NCBI GenBank assembly: GCA_000513075.1
Contig: AZYC01000003.1
Span: 1-45,705 of the forward strand
Source: an alpha proteobacterium SCGC AAA288-G21
Lineage (GTDB): Bacteria; Pseudomonadota; Alphaproteobacteria; Pelagibacterales; Pelagibacteraceae
Length of the DNA: 45,705 nucleotides
Reading direction: 5' to 3'
The notes below the pieces were generated by a model that did not search any database, was not told the DNA's origin, and was given only the letters and a program-made list of their open reading frames with translations. Made by a program: the position numbers and the translations under genes. Positions within the stretch are counted from its first letter, which is position 1. Every line of letters starts with the position of its first letter. Positions 7,505-16,800 of this stretch are shown in pieces.

Positions 7505-9487
7505 TTATTTATTTAACATTTTCCTTGTTAATTTTACAATATTTTCACTGGTTAAATTAAAATGTTCATAAATTTTTTTATATGGAGCACTTTTTCCAAA
7601 AGATTTCATACCCAAAGAAATTCCATTTGGGCCTACATATTTTTCCCAACCAATAATACTACCAGCCTCAATTGAGATTTTTATTGATTCTTTATCTATA
7701 ATTTTTTCCCTGTATTCTTTTGACTGTTTATCGAACAATTCCTGGCACGGCATAGAAACTACTTTTGAATTTATATTTATGTTTTTTAGTTTTTTTTGAG
7801 CTTCTATCGCTATTTGAACTTCTGAACCAGAAGCAATAAGGGTTATTTCAGGGATAGTCTTAGTTTCTATTATTTCATAAGCTCCAAGTCTGCTCATATT
7901 TTTTTTTGAAAATGTTTCAGTAACAAAAGGAAGTTTTTGTCTTGATAATGCTATCACGCTCGGATTAGTACTACTTTTTAAGGCTATTTCCCAACATTCA
8001 AGTGTCTCAATTGTGTCTGCAGGTCTAAACACTTTCAAGTTTGGTATTGCTCTTAGATGAACTAAATGTTCGATTGGTTGGTGAGTGGGACCATCTTCAC
8101 CCAACCCAATAGAATCATGTGAAAATATATAAATTACTTTTAAACCCATAAGAGCTGACATTCTTAATGAAGGTTTGCAATAGTCCAAAAAAATTAAAAA
8201 AGTTCCACCGTATGGTATTATGCCTTCATGAAGAGACATGCCGTTCATAATTCCAGCCATAGCATGTTCACGCACACCATAATGAATATAATTTCCTTTA
8301 AAATCCGAAGGTTTAATAATCTCAGAATGCTTAGTTTTCGTATTGTTTGAACCACTTAAATCGGCAGATCCACCAATCAATTCTGGTAGATTGTTTGTAA
8401 TAGTTTCCAGAACCAACTCAGAAGCTTTTCTTGAAGCTATGGCAGGTTTTAAATCAAATAATTTTCTTTTTTCTTTCTCTATAATTTTATCAAAATTTTT
8501 TGGTAATTTTCCATTAATTAGTCTAGTGAATTCATCTTTTATTTTCTTTCCCTTTTTAATGTAAATGCTGTTCCATTTTTTTTCCTGCAGATTTCCTCTT
8601 TTTCCAATTTCTCTCCATTCATTTAGTATTTTTTTTGGAATTTCAAATGGTCCATATTTCCATTTCAATTTTTTTCTAACTAATACCACTTCTTCTTTAC
8701 CAAGAGCGGCTCCATGAGAAGACTCCTTGCCTGATTTATTAGGAGAACCATAACCAATTATTGTTTTACAAGAAATTAAACTTGGTTTTTTGGATTTTAA
8801 AGTTTTTTTAATAGCTCTTGAAATTTGTTTTTCATTATGTCCGTTCACTTCTTGAAAAGACCAACCATAACTTTCAAATCTTTTTTTGTAATTATCAGAT
8901 ACTGCCAATTTTGTTGAACCGTCTATGGATATTTTGTTATTGTCAAAAAAAACTACAAGATTTTTTAATTTTAGATGTCCAGCTAAGCTCATAGCTTCGT
9001 GGCTTATTCCCTCCATTAGATCTCCATCACTAGCGATCACATAGGTTTTGTGATTAATTAAACTTGAGCCAAATTTTTTTTTCAATATTTCTTCTGCAAT
9101 AGCCATACCAACGGCATTAGATAGACCCTGTCCCAAAGGGCCTGTTGTAGTTTCTATTCCGGAATTTTTTTTGTATTCAGGGTGACCAGCACAAATAGAG
9201 TTTAACTGTCTGAAATTTTGAATATCCTTTAATGAAATACTTTTGAATCCAGTTAAATACAGTAAAGAATATAAAAGCATTGATCCGTGTCCAGCGGATA
9301 ACACGAAGCGATCTCTGTTAATCCAACCAGGATTTTTTGGATTAAACCTTAAGTAGTATTTAAATAATACCGTTACAACATCGGCCATTCCCATCGGTAG
9401 TCCCGGATGGCCGGAATTGGCTTTTTCTACTGCATCTACAGATAAAAATCTTATTGCATTGGATAATTCTCTTAAGTGGTTGTTCAC
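7505..9487 (-). CDS. tkt: transketolase
   Basis: This 660-residue thiamine-diphosphate enzyme moves two-carbon units between ketose and aldose phosphates in the non-oxidative pentose phosphate pathway. Visible motifs are SGHPGLPMGMAD near residue 25, TTGPLGQGLSNAVGMAIAEE, the ThDP motif GDGDLMEGISHEA, and FSHDSIGLGEDGPTHQPIEH in the pyrimidine domain. The start is GTG at 9487. It is the first gene of the minus-strand run to suhB, behind a candidate promoter in the 56-bp divergent gap. Placing tkt with gap, pgk and fda links pentose and triose metabolism. Confidence 0.97.
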   Translation of the reverse strand: MNNHLRELSNAIRFLSVDAVEKANSGHPGLPMGMADVVTVLFKYYLRFNPKNPGWINRDRFVLSAGHGSMLLYSLLYLTGFKSISLKDIQNFRQLNSICAGHPEYKKNSGIETTTGPLGQGLSNAVGMAIAEEILKKKFGSSLINHKTYVIASDGDLMEGISHEAMSLAGHLKLKNLVVFFDNNKISIDGSTKLAVSDNYKKRFESYGWSFQEVNGHNEKQISRAIKKTLKSKKPSLISCKTIIGYGSPNKSGKESSHGAALGKEEVVLVRKKLKWKYGPFEIPKKILNEWREIGKRGNLQEKKWNSIYIKKGKKIKDEFTRLINGKLPKNFDKIIEKEKRKLFDLKPAIASRKASELVLETITNNLPELIGGSADLSGSNNTKTKHSEIIKPSDFKGNYIHYGVREHAMAGIMNGMSLHEGIIPYGGTFLIFLDYCKPSLRMSALMGLKVIYIFSHDSIGLGEDGPTHQPIEHLVHLRAIPNLKVFRPADTIETLECWEIALKSSTNPSVIALSRQKLPFVTETFSKKNMSRLGAYEIIETKTIPEITLIASGSEVQIAIEAQKKLKNININSKVVSMPCQELFDKQSKEYREKIIDKESIKISIEAGSIIGWEKYVGPNGISLGMKSFGKSAPYKKIYEHFNLTSENIVKLTRKMLNK

Positions 9488-9494
9488 TTTAAGA

Positions 9495-9523
9495 CCTATA
9501 TAGACTTGGCTAATTCAAATCAA
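9495..9523 (-). promoter_or_regulatory. candidate sigma-70 promoter for the tkt operon
   Basis: On the minus strand TTGATT (9523-9518) and TATAGG (9500-9495) are separated by 17 bases, just ahead of the GTG start of tkt. The gap also serves the divergent plus-strand genes. AT-rich background makes chance matches common, so this is tentative. Confidence 0.35.
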
Positions 9524-9543
9524 TAATATGATGAAATTTATAA

Positions 9544-9867
9544 ATGAAAAATTTGGAAGAAAAAGAAAAAAAATTACAGTCTGCACTGTCAAAACTCAAG
9601 ATTTTAAAATTAAATTTTGATGATTTAAGTGCAAATATTTCAAATATAGAGAATCAAAAGAATCAATTAAAGATTGAAAAAGAAGAATTGCAACAAAAAT
9701 ATATAAATTTAAATAGTGAACATCAAAATTTAAAACATAAATTAGAAAAAGTTAATTTAGAAGCTATCAGCAAATTTGAAAATCAAAATAAGTTTACCCA
9801 AAAGGTTGATGAGCTGAATCAAGAAACAGATAGTTTAATAGAAGAAATAGACAAATGGCAAACGTAA
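9544..9867 (+). CDS. coiled-coil protein linked to zapA (DUF4164-like)
   Basis: This 107-residue protein is almost entirely predicted coiled coil: regular heptads of Leu, Ile and Asn with Glu and Lys from residue 3 to about 100, and no membrane segment or signal peptide. Its end overlaps the zapA start by 13 bp, so translation is probably coupled. Alphaproteobacteria often carry a short coiled-coil protein (DUF4164) directly before zapA, which suggests a role around the FtsZ ring. That link rests on position; the sequence alone is too low in complexity to prove homology. Confidence 0.7.
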   Translation: MKNLEEKEKKLQSALSKLKILKLNFDDLSANISNIENQKNQLKIEKEELQQKYINLNSEHQNLKHKLEKVNLEAISKFENQNKFTQKVDELNQETDSLIEEIDKWQT

Positions 9868-10301
9868 ATATTAAATTTAATGGAAAAGACTACCTTCTAT
9901 CTTGCGATGATGGCCAAGAGGAAAATTTGAAAGAATTAGCTAGCCATTTGAGCAAAAAATTTAATGAATTAAAATCAAATTTAGGAAACATAGGTGAAAA
10001 TAAACTTTTATTAATTTCATCAATTAAAGTTATTGATGAATATTATGATCTATTAAAAAAAATTGAGTCTAAAAAAAAAGAATTCAATAATTTGTCAGAA
10101 AAATTTAAAGAACTCAAATCATTGGTAATAGATTATAAAGGAAATAAAGATAATGAAATAGATAAACTAAAAGAAGACTTAAACAAATTTAAAATAATGG
10201 CTGATGAAAATAAAAATGTTTATGAAAAGATACTTGATACAACTACAGAATCTATTGAAGAATTTATTCAAAGTTCCTTAAAGGATAAAAGACTGCAATA
10301 A
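9855..10301 (+). CDS. zapA: cell division protein ZapA
   Basis: This 148-residue protein starts MANVNIKFNGKDYLLSCDDG, matching the ZapA beta-hairpin head. QEENLKELASHLSKKFNEL and NKLLLISSIKVIDEYYDLLKK follow, then a long coiled-coil tail. ZapA bundles FtsZ filaments at midcell. The tail is about 40-50 residues longer than in E. coli ZapA. The upstream coiled-coil gene overlaps it and the cyclo-ligase gene begins at the base after its stop, so all three are probably one transcript. Confidence 0.92.
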   Translation: MANVNIKFNGKDYLLSCDDGQEENLKELASHLSKKFNELKSNLGNIGENKLLLISSIKVIDEYYDLLKKIESKKKEFNNLSEKFKELKSLVIDYKGNKDNEIDKLKEDLNKFKIMADENKNVYEKILDTTTESIEEFIQSSLKDKRLQ

Positions 10302-10889
10302 ATGCAGGTTGATAAATCACTTTTAAGAATAAAGTTTACTAAAAAAAGAAAAAAATTATACTCGAAAAAAACTCTTTTTTCATTTAACAAAATTTTTTTT
10401 TTAATAAAAAAAAACTTTCCAAAGAAAAAGCCTTCAATTGCTGGATATTATCCATCTAATTTTGAAGTTAATATTTTAGATTTTTTATCTCAGGCAAACA
10501 AAAAAAATTTTAAAGTTGGTCTCCCAGTAATTAAAAAAGATTATAAAATAGATTTTAAATACTGGATTTCAAATGAGCCTTTGTATGTAAATAGATATGG
10601 AATCTTAGAACCCAAAAAACAAAATATAACATTCAAGCCTGATATAATTTTAGTGCCACTAATCGCTTTTGATCGAAATTTGAACCGTATAGGATATGGA
10701 AAGGGCTATTATGATAGAGCTTTGAAGCAGATATCAGATAAAAAAAAGATACTAACTATTGGAATAGCTTTTTCTTTTCAAGAGGCCTCTATTATTCCCA
10801 CAAATCAATATGATTATAATTTAGATTGTATTTTAACAGATAGAAATTTAATTTATAAGAAGACTAATGAAAATTTTATTTTTAGGTGA
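10302..10889 (+). CDS. ygfA: 5-formyltetrahydrofolate cyclo-ligase
   Basis: This 195-residue enzyme converts 5-formyl-THF to 5,10-methenyl-THF with ATP. The family signature RIGYGKGYYDRAL is clear at about residues 129-141, with IILVPLIAFDRNLN just before it. The N-terminus has the basic nucleotide-binding segment RIKFTKKRKKL. The ATG follows the zapA stop with zero spacing. In many proteobacteria 6S RNA lies between these two genes; here there is no room for it. It overlaps the next gene by 23 bp. Confidence 0.93.
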   Translation: MQVDKSLLRIKFTKKRKKLYSKKTLFSFNKIFFLIKKNFPKKKPSIAGYYPSNFEVNILDFLSQANKKNFKVGLPVIKKDYKIDFKYWISNEPLYVNRYGILEPKKQNITFKPDIILVPLIAFDRNLNRIGYGKGYYDRALKQISDKKKILTIGIAFSFQEASIIPTNQYDYNLDCILTDRNLIYKKTNENFIFR

Positions 10890-11676
10890 TGTACTTGGCC
10901 CTTCAGGATGTAAATCAGTAAAAAGTTATTTACCTCAAATTAAGAAAAAAAATAAAATAGATTTTGTAATAATAAATGGAGAAAATGCAGCAGATTCAGG
11001 AATTGGAATCACTGAAAAAATTACAGAAGATTTATTTAATGCTGGAGTTGATGTGATTACAAGTGGTAATCACATTTGGGATCAAAGAGAAACAATAGAA
11101 CACATAGCAAGAGAAAAAAGACTTTTAAGACCTGAAAATTTCATTGAAGGTACACCCGGAAAAGGTTTTGAAATCTATAGAACGACGTCGGGAGAAAAAA
11201 TAGCAGTATTAAATTTGATGGGAAATATTTTTATGAAAAAATGCGAGGATGTTTTTACAACAACTGAGAAAATATTTAATAAATTTAGACTTAAAAGGGA
11301 TGCAGATTTCATTGTCGTGGATTTTCATGGAGAAATCACAAGCGAAAAAATGGCAATGGGACATTATTTAGATGGAAAAGCAACGCTAGTTGTTGGCACC
11401 CACACTCACGTACCCACATCTGATTTTAGAATTTTAGAACATGGTACTGCTTATCAAAGTGATACTGGGATGTGCGGAGATTATAATTCAGTGATTGGAA
11501 TGAATAAGGAAAATTCTCTTAAAAAATTTTTCAATAATAAAGAAGCTAAAAAACACTTTCCTGCACTAGGTGAGGCGACGTTGTCTGGCATAATAGTTGA
11601 TGGAGATTCAAATACTGGTTTAGCAAAGTCAGTAAAACAATTTCTTTTTGGCGGTGTATTAAAGGAAGCTAATTAA
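10867..11676 (+). CDS. ymdB: YmdB-family metallophosphoesterase (TIGR00282)
   Basis: This 269-residue protein has the di-metal phosphoesterase motifs of the YmdB family: FLGDVLGPSG at the N-terminus, INGENAADSGIGIT, TSGNHIWDQRE, then VDFHGEITSEKMA and VVGTHTHVPTSD. Bacillus YmdB is a 2',3'-cyclic-nucleotide phosphodiesterase that affects RNA turnover and multicellular behaviour; the role in alphaproteobacteria is not known to me. It starts inside the end of the cyclo-ligase gene and is followed 1 bp later by yebC. Confidence 0.92.
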   Translation: MKILFLGDVLGPSGCKSVKSYLPQIKKKNKIDFVIINGENAADSGIGITEKITEDLFNAGVDVITSGNHIWDQRETIEHIAREKRLLRPENFIEGTPGKGFEIYRTTSGEKIAVLNLMGNIFMKKCEDVFTTTEKIFNKFRLKRDADFIVVDFHGEITSEKMAMGHYLDGKATLVVGTHTHVPTSDFRILEHGTAYQSDTGMCGDYNSVIGMNKENSLKKFFNNKEAKKHFPALGEATLSGIIVDGDSNTGLAKSVKQFLFGGVLKEAN

Positions 11677-11677
11677 T

Positions 11678-12406
11678 ATGGCTGGGCATTCACATTGGGC
11701 TGGTATTAAATATAAAAAAGGAAAAGCAGATAAACAAAGATCAAAAATTTTTTCTAAGATTTCAAGAGAAATTACAGTAGCTGCTAAGTCAGGAGATAAA
11801 AATCCAGATATGAATCCTAGATTAAGATCTGCAATTCAGTTGGCTAGATCAGTTAATATGCCCAAAGAAAGTATCGAAAGAGCAATTAGTAAATCCAAGG
11901 CTAACCAAAACATCAACTATGATCATCTAAGATACGAAGGGATGGGCCCAGGAAAAATGTTTGTCATAGTTGAAACTTTAACCGATAACAAAAACAGAAC
12001 TGCTTCCAATATTAGAACAATTTTTCAAAAGCATGGAGGTAGGCTTGGTACTACAGGAGTAGCTTCGCACAATTTTAAGCAATTAGGAATTATTAGAATT
12101 AAAAAAAAAACAATTTCAGATGAAGCAATATTAGAATTAGCTATCAATGCAGGGGCTGAAGAATGTATTTCTAATGAAAACTTTCATGAAATATATTGCC
12201 CTAAAGAACAATTTTATAAAGTTAAAACTGCAATTGAAAAAAAAGTTGATAATTTTATCCATTCAGGCATTGCATGGCATGCATTAAATCAGTTAGATCT
12301 AAAGGAAGATCAATATAAATCCGCTATTAATTTATTAGATTCCCTAGAAGAAGATAACGATGTACAAAACGTTTATACAAATTTAAAAGTGAAAAAATTA
12401 AATTAA
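11678..12406 (+). CDS. yebC: YebC/PmpR family protein
   Basis: This 242-residue protein starts MAGHSHWAGIKYKKGKADKQ, the nearly invariant YebC N-terminus. SGDKNPDMNPRLRSAIQLAR and YEGMGPGKMFVIVETLTDNK complete the signature. Members were long annotated as DNA-binding transcription regulators; recent work on YebC-type proteins points to a role in translation of proline-rich stretches. It is cytosolic and standard in length. It sits 1 bp after ymdB and 2 bp before the RuvC-like gene, as in the classical yebC-ruvC order. Confidence 0.95.
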   Translation: MAGHSHWAGIKYKKGKADKQRSKIFSKISREITVAAKSGDKNPDMNPRLRSAIQLARSVNMPKESIERAISKSKANQNINYDHLRYEGMGPGKMFVIVETLTDNKNRTASNIRTIFQKHGGRLGTTGVASHNFKQLGIIRIKKKTISDEAILELAINAGAEECISNENFHEIYCPKEQFYKVKTAIEKKVDNFIHSGIAWHALNQLDLKEDQYKSAINLLDSLEEDNDVQNVYTNLKVKKLN

Positions 12407-12408
12407 AA

Positions 12409-12891
12409 ATGATAATTTTTGGAATAGATCCCGGGATAAGTGGAGCAATTTGTGTTCTAAAAGAAGGAAAGATTTTGGAAGTTTACGAAATGCCAACAAT
12501 GATAGATGGAAAAAAAAATAAAAGACAGGTCAATGGTGCGGAAGTCACAAATATTTTTTTAAAAGAATTGAATAATGAAAATGCAGCAAAAGTTATTGTT
12601 GAACACGTAACAGCAATGCCAGGACAAGGAGTAACAAGCATGTTTAATTTTGGGCAATCGTTTGGTGTCCTGAAAGGGATATGCGCAGCATTAAAGTTGC
12701 CAATTTATTTTGTGAGACCCGTGAAATGGAAAAAATACTTCAATTTAATTAAAACAAATAAAGACGCAAGTCGCACCAAAGTTATTGAAATTTTTCCATA
12801 TATTTCATCAAAAATATCAAGAAAAAAAGACTCAAATAAAGCAGATTCAATATTAATTGCTAAATATTTCGAGGAAACCCAGAATGCATGA
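12409..12891 (+). CDS. ruvC: RuvC-like Holliday junction resolvase, divergent type
   Basis: This 160-residue RNase H-fold protein starts MIIFGIDPGISGAICVL with Asp7. Glu65 is in VIVEHVTAM and Asp146 in NKADSILIAKY, matching the catalytic acids of RuvC; the fourth position (Asp or His in RuvC) is Asn143. The central PGQGVTSMFNFGQSFGVLKG and the PVKWKKYF segment resemble phage and poxvirus-type resolvases more than classical RuvC. It occupies the ruvC position after yebC, but ruvA, ruvB and ybgC are not between it and tolQ. It probably cuts Holliday junctions, though partner and specificity are unknown. Confidence 0.75.
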   Translation: MIIFGIDPGISGAICVLKEGKILEVYEMPTMIDGKKNKRQVNGAEVTNIFLKELNNENAAKVIVEHVTAMPGQGVTSMFNFGQSFGVLKGICAALKLPIYFVRPVKWKKYFNLIKTNKDASRTKVIEIFPYISSKISRKKDSNKADSILIAKYFEETQNA

Positions 12892-12948
12892 ATGTAATTG
12901 GATGAATATTGACAAATTCATGACACATTTTAGTGCAAATTAATTTCA

Positions 12949-13629
12949 ATGGAAGCAGAAATAGCAACAGAAGCAGTTGGACTAGCCAGTTCTACAGATT
13001 TTTCGTTAATAAGTCTTTTTATGAGAGCAGACATTGTTGTAAAAAGTGTAATTATTATTTTAATCTTAGCATCAATTTATTCTTGGGCATTAATATTTGA
13101 CAAACATAGACTTTTTAAAAGAATTCATAAAAGCTCTTCAATTTTTGAAGATAAATTTTGGAATTCAAAATCTGCAGAAAGTTTTTATAAAAGTCTTCCA
13201 ACTAAAACTAAAGATCCTATAGCAAATATATTTCGGTCTGCTATGGTTGAATTAATCAAATCAAAATCTAAAAATAATGATATCCAAACCGCAAGAGTTG
13301 CGAGAATTTTAGAAATTTCAACAGATCAAGAAATTCAATCTATTGAAAAAAATTTTTCTTTTTTAGCAACAGTAGGTTCTACATCGCCATTTATTGGATT
13401 ATTTGGAACAGTTTGGGGTATCATGAACTCTTTTCAATCAATAGCGATATCTAGAAATACAAGTTTAGCTATAGTTGCACCGGGAATCGCAGAAGCACTA
13501 TTTGCAACTGCGTTGGGTTTGCTTGCAGCAATACCTGCTGTGATGGCGTACAATAAGTTCAATAATGAGTCCAGAATATACGGACGAAGAATAGAAAATT
13601 TTACAAAAAGATTTTTATCAATCATCTAA
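12949..13629 (+). CDS. tolQ: Tol-Pal system protein TolQ
   Basis: This 226-residue inner-membrane protein of the MotA/TolQ/ExbB family has a first helix near residues 28-47 and the conserved TVGSTSPFIGLFGTVWGIMN region, with helices 2 and 3 near 140-200. IAEALFATALGLLAAIPAVMAYN is typical TolQ, quoted here as ATALGLLAAIPAVMAYN. With TolR it forms the proton-driven motor that energises TolA and pulls the outer membrane inwards during constriction. It is the first gene of tolQRAB-pal, 57 bp after the resolvase gene. Confidence 0.96.
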   Translation: MEAEIATEAVGLASSTDFSLISLFMRADIVVKSVIIILILASIYSWALIFDKHRLFKRIHKSSSIFEDKFWNSKSAESFYKSLPTKTKDPIANIFRSAMVELIKSKSKNNDIQTARVARILEISTDQEIQSIEKNFSFLATVGSTSPFIGLFGTVWGIMNSFQSIAISRNTSLAIVAPGIAEALFATALGLLAAIPAVMAYNKFNNESRIYGRRIENFTKRFLSII

Positions 13630-13637
13630 TTTAAAAT

Positions 13638-14054
13638 ATGGCATTCAAATATAATCGCTCACATACAGAACCAATGAGCGAAATCAATGTTACACCTTTT
13701 GTTGATGTGATGCTGGTTTTATTAATTATATTCATGGTGACGGCACCATTATTAACTGTTGGCGTTCCAGTAGATTTACCAGAAAGTTCTGCGGACTCCT
13801 TGCCCGAAGATCAAGAGCCTCTAACATTATCTATTAATGCAAAGGGTGAAATTTTTATTCAAGAACATCAAGTTGAATACGATAAAGTGATACCCAAAAT
13901 TTTAGCTATTGCAAAAAATAGAACTGATACGAGAATTTATGTTAGGGGGGACAAAACAATAAATTATGGAAGAGTTTTAGAGATTATGGGTATGTTGTCC
14001 GGCTCTGGTTTTACTAAGGTAGCTTTAATATCCGAACCTTATAAAGAACGGTAA
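13638..14054 (+). CDS. tolR: Tol-Pal system protein TolR
   Basis: This 138-residue ExbD/TolR protein has a short cytoplasmic N-terminus, then the single helix VTPFVDVMLVLLIIFMVTAP with the proton-path Asp23. The periplasmic part contains VPVDLPESSAD and IYVRGDKTINYGRVLEIMG. It works with TolQ to convert the proton gradient into movement of TolA. The start lies 8 bp after the tolQ stop. The length is normal. Confidence 0.96.
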   Translation: MAFKYNRSHTEPMSEINVTPFVDVMLVLLIIFMVTAPLLTVGVPVDLPESSADSLPEDQEPLTLSINAKGEIFIQEHQVEYDKVIPKILAIAKNRTDTRIYVRGDKTINYGRVLEIMGMLSGSGFTKVALISEPYKER

Positions 14055-14071
14055 TTTATTTTTTTTGATGA

Positions 14072-14878
14072 ATGAACAAAAGTATTTTTTTATCAACCAT
14101 TTTTCACATTCTGATTTTTAGTCTATCAGTCATGAGTTTTCCTTATATGCTAAAAAAACCAATTGATTTACCTCCGATTATATCAATAGAGTTAATACAA
14201 ATTTCTGATATTACCAATATTCCTTACGCTCCTAAAGCAAGGAAGATTTTGGAAAAAATTAAAAAAGAAAAAGAAAGAGTAGTTTCGGAACAAGCTCCTC
14301 CAAAGGTAGTCAAAAAAGAAAAACCTGATGCCATCCCACTTCCTGAAGATGTAAAAAAACAGAAAAAAATAGAAACTAAAAAACAAAACCCAAAAAAAAT
14401 TGAAACTGAAATAAAACAGACATCAGAATTTGAAAAAAAAGAGCTTTTTGATCCAAATCAAATTGCAGCATTAATTGATAAATCCAAAGTCGAGACAGCT
14501 GAAACTATGCGTAAGAGTGACAAACTCACTCAAAGTCAGGATAAAAATTTCATAGCATCCAGTTTAACTTTAAGCGAAGAAGATGCATTAAAGGCTCAAA
14601 TATTTGGCTGTTGGAGTATTCCATTAGGTTTACCATACAATGAAAATTTATTAGTAAGAATTAAACTAAAATTGAAACAAGATGGTACAGTGATTAAATC
14701 AGAAATTTTAGATCATGCTCGAATGAATACACCTGGACAAGCTTTTTACAAAGTATTAGCCGAAAGTGCTTTAAGAGCAGTTAGATTATGCCAGCCATTA
14801 AGAGTTCCAACAACAGGCTATGAGAGATGGAAGGACTTACAGCTTAATTTTGATGCCAACGAAATGCTAAAAGGATGA
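14072..14878 (+). CDS. tolA: TolA-like protein, short linker
   Basis: This 268-residue protein has one N-terminal membrane helix (about 4-25), a lysine- and proline-rich periplasmic linker from about 65 to 140, and a C-terminal domain. In that domain the segments [20 protein letters not shown] and [12 protein letters not shown] carry two cysteines, the usual positions of the TolA domain III disulfide. The long alanine-rich helix of E. coli TolA is absent, so the arm is shorter. It spans the periplasm between TolQR and Pal/TolB. It overlaps the tolB start by 4 bp (ATGA). Confidence 0.9.
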   Translation: MNKSIFLSTIFHILIFSLSVMSFPYMLKKPIDLPPIISIELIQISDITNIPYAPKARKILEKIKKEKERVVSEQAPPKVVKKEKPDAIPLPEDVKKQKKIETKKQNPKKIETEIKQTSEFEKKELFDPNQIAALIDKSKVETAETMRKSDKLTQSQDKNFIASSLTLSEEDALKAQIFGCWSIPLGLPYNENLLVRIKLKLKQDGTVIKSEILDHARMNTPGQAFYKVLAESALRAVRLCQPLRVPTTGYERWKDLQLNFDANEMLKG

Positions 14879-16209
14879 AAAACATATTATTTTTAATTTT
14901 TTTATTTGTTGTTTTTTTTGCAAAAAGTACTTTTGCATTAATTGAAATTGATATAACGAGAGGAAATTTAAATCCACTTCCGATTGCAGTTTCACCCCTT
15001 CATGTAGAATCAAAATCATCTGAAATATTGCAAGAAATAAAAGTGGGTTCCGAAATATCAAAAATAATTGAAAATAACCTTTTAAGATCAGGTCTATTTA
15101 ATCCATTGGAAAAAGATTCTTTTGTTCAGAAACCAGATATAGCTCATCTTAAACCACGCTTTGAGGATTGGAAGTTAATTAAAGCGCAGGCGTTAATTAC
15201 AGGGAAAGTCAATATTACAAATGATAAATTAAGAATAGAATTTAGATTGTGGGACATATTAGCTGCTAAAGAGCTGATGGCCTTAGCGTTTACTACAGTG
15301 CCAAATAATTGGAGAAGAGTAGCGCATATAATTACAGATAAAATTTATAAAAGACTTACTGGAGAAGAGGGATATTTTGATACAAGGATAATTTATGTAG
15401 CTGAAAAGGGTCCAAAAAATCAAAGAATAAAAAGATTAGCAATTATGGATCAAGATGGAGCGAATACTAAATATTTAACTTTAGGAAATGAGCTTGTTTT
15501 AACTCCAAGATTTAATCCAACAAATCAAATGGTGACCTATATGTCTTATTTTAGAAATTTACCAAGAGTTTATTTATTAGATATTGAAACGGGTGTCCAG
15601 GAAGTAGTCGGCGATTTTGCTGGTATGACCTTTGCTCCAAGATTTTCTCCAGACGGAAAAAAAATAATTATGAGTTTTGCAAAAGATGGTAATTCTGACA
15701 TATTTACAATGGACTTAGAAACAAGAGTAGTTGAAAGAATAACCGAACATCCTGCAATAGATACATCTCCTTCTTATTCTCCAGATGGAAAATATATTTG
15801 TTTCAACTCTGACAGAAGCGGATATCAACAAATTTATGTAATGAGAAGCGATGGTTCTGATGTTAAAAGAATTACATTCGGGCAAGGAATATACGGCACA
15901 CCGGTTTGGTCTCCAAGGGGAGATTTAATAGCTTTTACAAAAATGTACCAAGGTAAATTTTATATTGGAGTTATGAGGACAGACGGATCGGGAGAAAGAC
16001 TTCTTACTGAAAACTATTATCAGGAGGCCCCATCCTGGTCACCAAATGGGAGAGTTTTAATTTTTTATAGGGAAACGAAATCTGGAAGCCAGGGAGAAGG
16101 ATTTTCAGCCACATTGTGGTCAATTGATCTAACAGGTTATAATGAGAGATTGATTGAAACTCTAACAGATGCTTCCGACCCATCTTGGTCATCTTTACTG
16201 TCAAAGTAG
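14875..16209 (+). CDS. tolB: Tol-Pal system beta-propeller protein TolB
   Basis: This 444-residue periplasmic protein has a signal peptide (1 to about 21, ending STFA) and an N-terminal alpha/beta domain with the TolA-contacting start. A six-bladed propeller follows, made of PD40-type repeats such as [34 protein letters not shown] and [15 protein letters not shown]. It binds Pal and relays TolA movement. The length matches the family. Its start overlaps tolA; about 77 bp separate it from pal. Confidence 0.97.
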   Translation: MKNILFLIFLFVVFFAKSTFALIEIDITRGNLNPLPIAVSPLHVESKSSEILQEIKVGSEISKIIENNLLRSGLFNPLEKDSFVQKPDIAHLKPRFEDWKLIKAQALITGKVNITNDKLRIEFRLWDILAAKELMALAFTTVPNNWRRVAHIITDKIYKRLTGEEGYFDTRIIYVAEKGPKNQRIKRLAIMDQDGANTKYLTLGNELVLTPRFNPTNQMVTYMSYFRNLPRVYLLDIETGVQEVVGDFAGMTFAPRFSPDGKKIIMSFAKDGNSDIFTMDLETRVVERITEHPAIDTSPSYSPDGKYICFNSDRSGYQQIYVMRSDGSDVKRITFGQGIYGTPVWSPRGDLIAFTKMYQGKFYIGVMRTDGSGERLLTENYYQEAPSWSPNGRVLIFYRETKSGSQGEGFSATLWSIDLTGYNERLIETLTDASDPSWSSLLSK

Positions 16210-16286
16210 GCATTATTTGATTGAAATTTCACTTGCATCGTGTATCTAGAAATATTAATGTTTGGAATAATTAAGGGGGCCTAAAT

Positions 16287-16781
16287 ATGCTTTTAAGATA
16301 TTCATTAAGAAATATACTATTGATAATAATGGCGGCATTAATATTGTCCGCTTGTGCTGCAAAGACAACAAAAAAGATTGAAACACAAACAACGCAAATT
16401 ACAGGGGACACTTATACCGGCGATGAAACTGTTAAGTATTTAGCAACGGGAGTTCCGGATAGAGTTTTCTTTGCAACTAATAAATCGGTTTTAACAACAG
16501 CATCAAGAGATACATTGAGAAAACAAGCTGCTTGGTTAAGAGAAAACAAAAGTATCAATGTGACGGTCGAAGGTCATGCAGATGAGCGAGGTACTAGAGA
16601 GTATAACTTAGCTTTAGGTGAAAGAAGAGCTAATGCTGCAAAGGATTATCTTATGACCTATGGAATATCTGGTAACAGAATTTCTACAATAAGTTATGGA
16701 AAAGAAAGACCAGTGAATTCTGGTTCTGGTCCTTTAGCTTGGTCACAAAATAGAAGGTCTGTAACAGTCAAGGCTAACTAA
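16287..16781 (+). CDS. pal: peptidoglycan-associated lipoprotein Pal
   Basis: This 164-residue outer-membrane lipoprotein has an N-terminal signal with lipobox LSAC (Cys23). The OmpA-like domain has RVFFATNKSVLTT and INVTVEGHADERGTREYNLALGERRA, the latter holding the Asp and Arg that bind diaminopimelate in peptidoglycan (quoted core: GHADERGTREYNLALG). It anchors the outer membrane to the wall and accumulates at constriction sites with TolB. An A/G-rich ribosome site (AAGGGGG) precedes the ATG. A strong terminator follows. Confidence 0.97.
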   Translation: MLLRYSLRNILLIIMAALILSACAAKTTKKIETQTTQITGDTYTGDETVKYLATGVPDRVFFATNKSVLTTASRDTLRKQAAWLRENKSINVTVEGHADERGTREYNLALGERRANAAKDYLMTYGISGNRISTISYGKERPVNSGSGPLAWSQNRRSVTVKAN

Positions 16782-16800
16782 TTTTTTTTAATAGAATTCA

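Noticed and set aside
4491-7560. Several plus-strand ORFs of 60-150 residues antisense to fda, pgk, gap and tkt
   Set aside because: They are shadows of conserved genes, with no domains and unusual composition.
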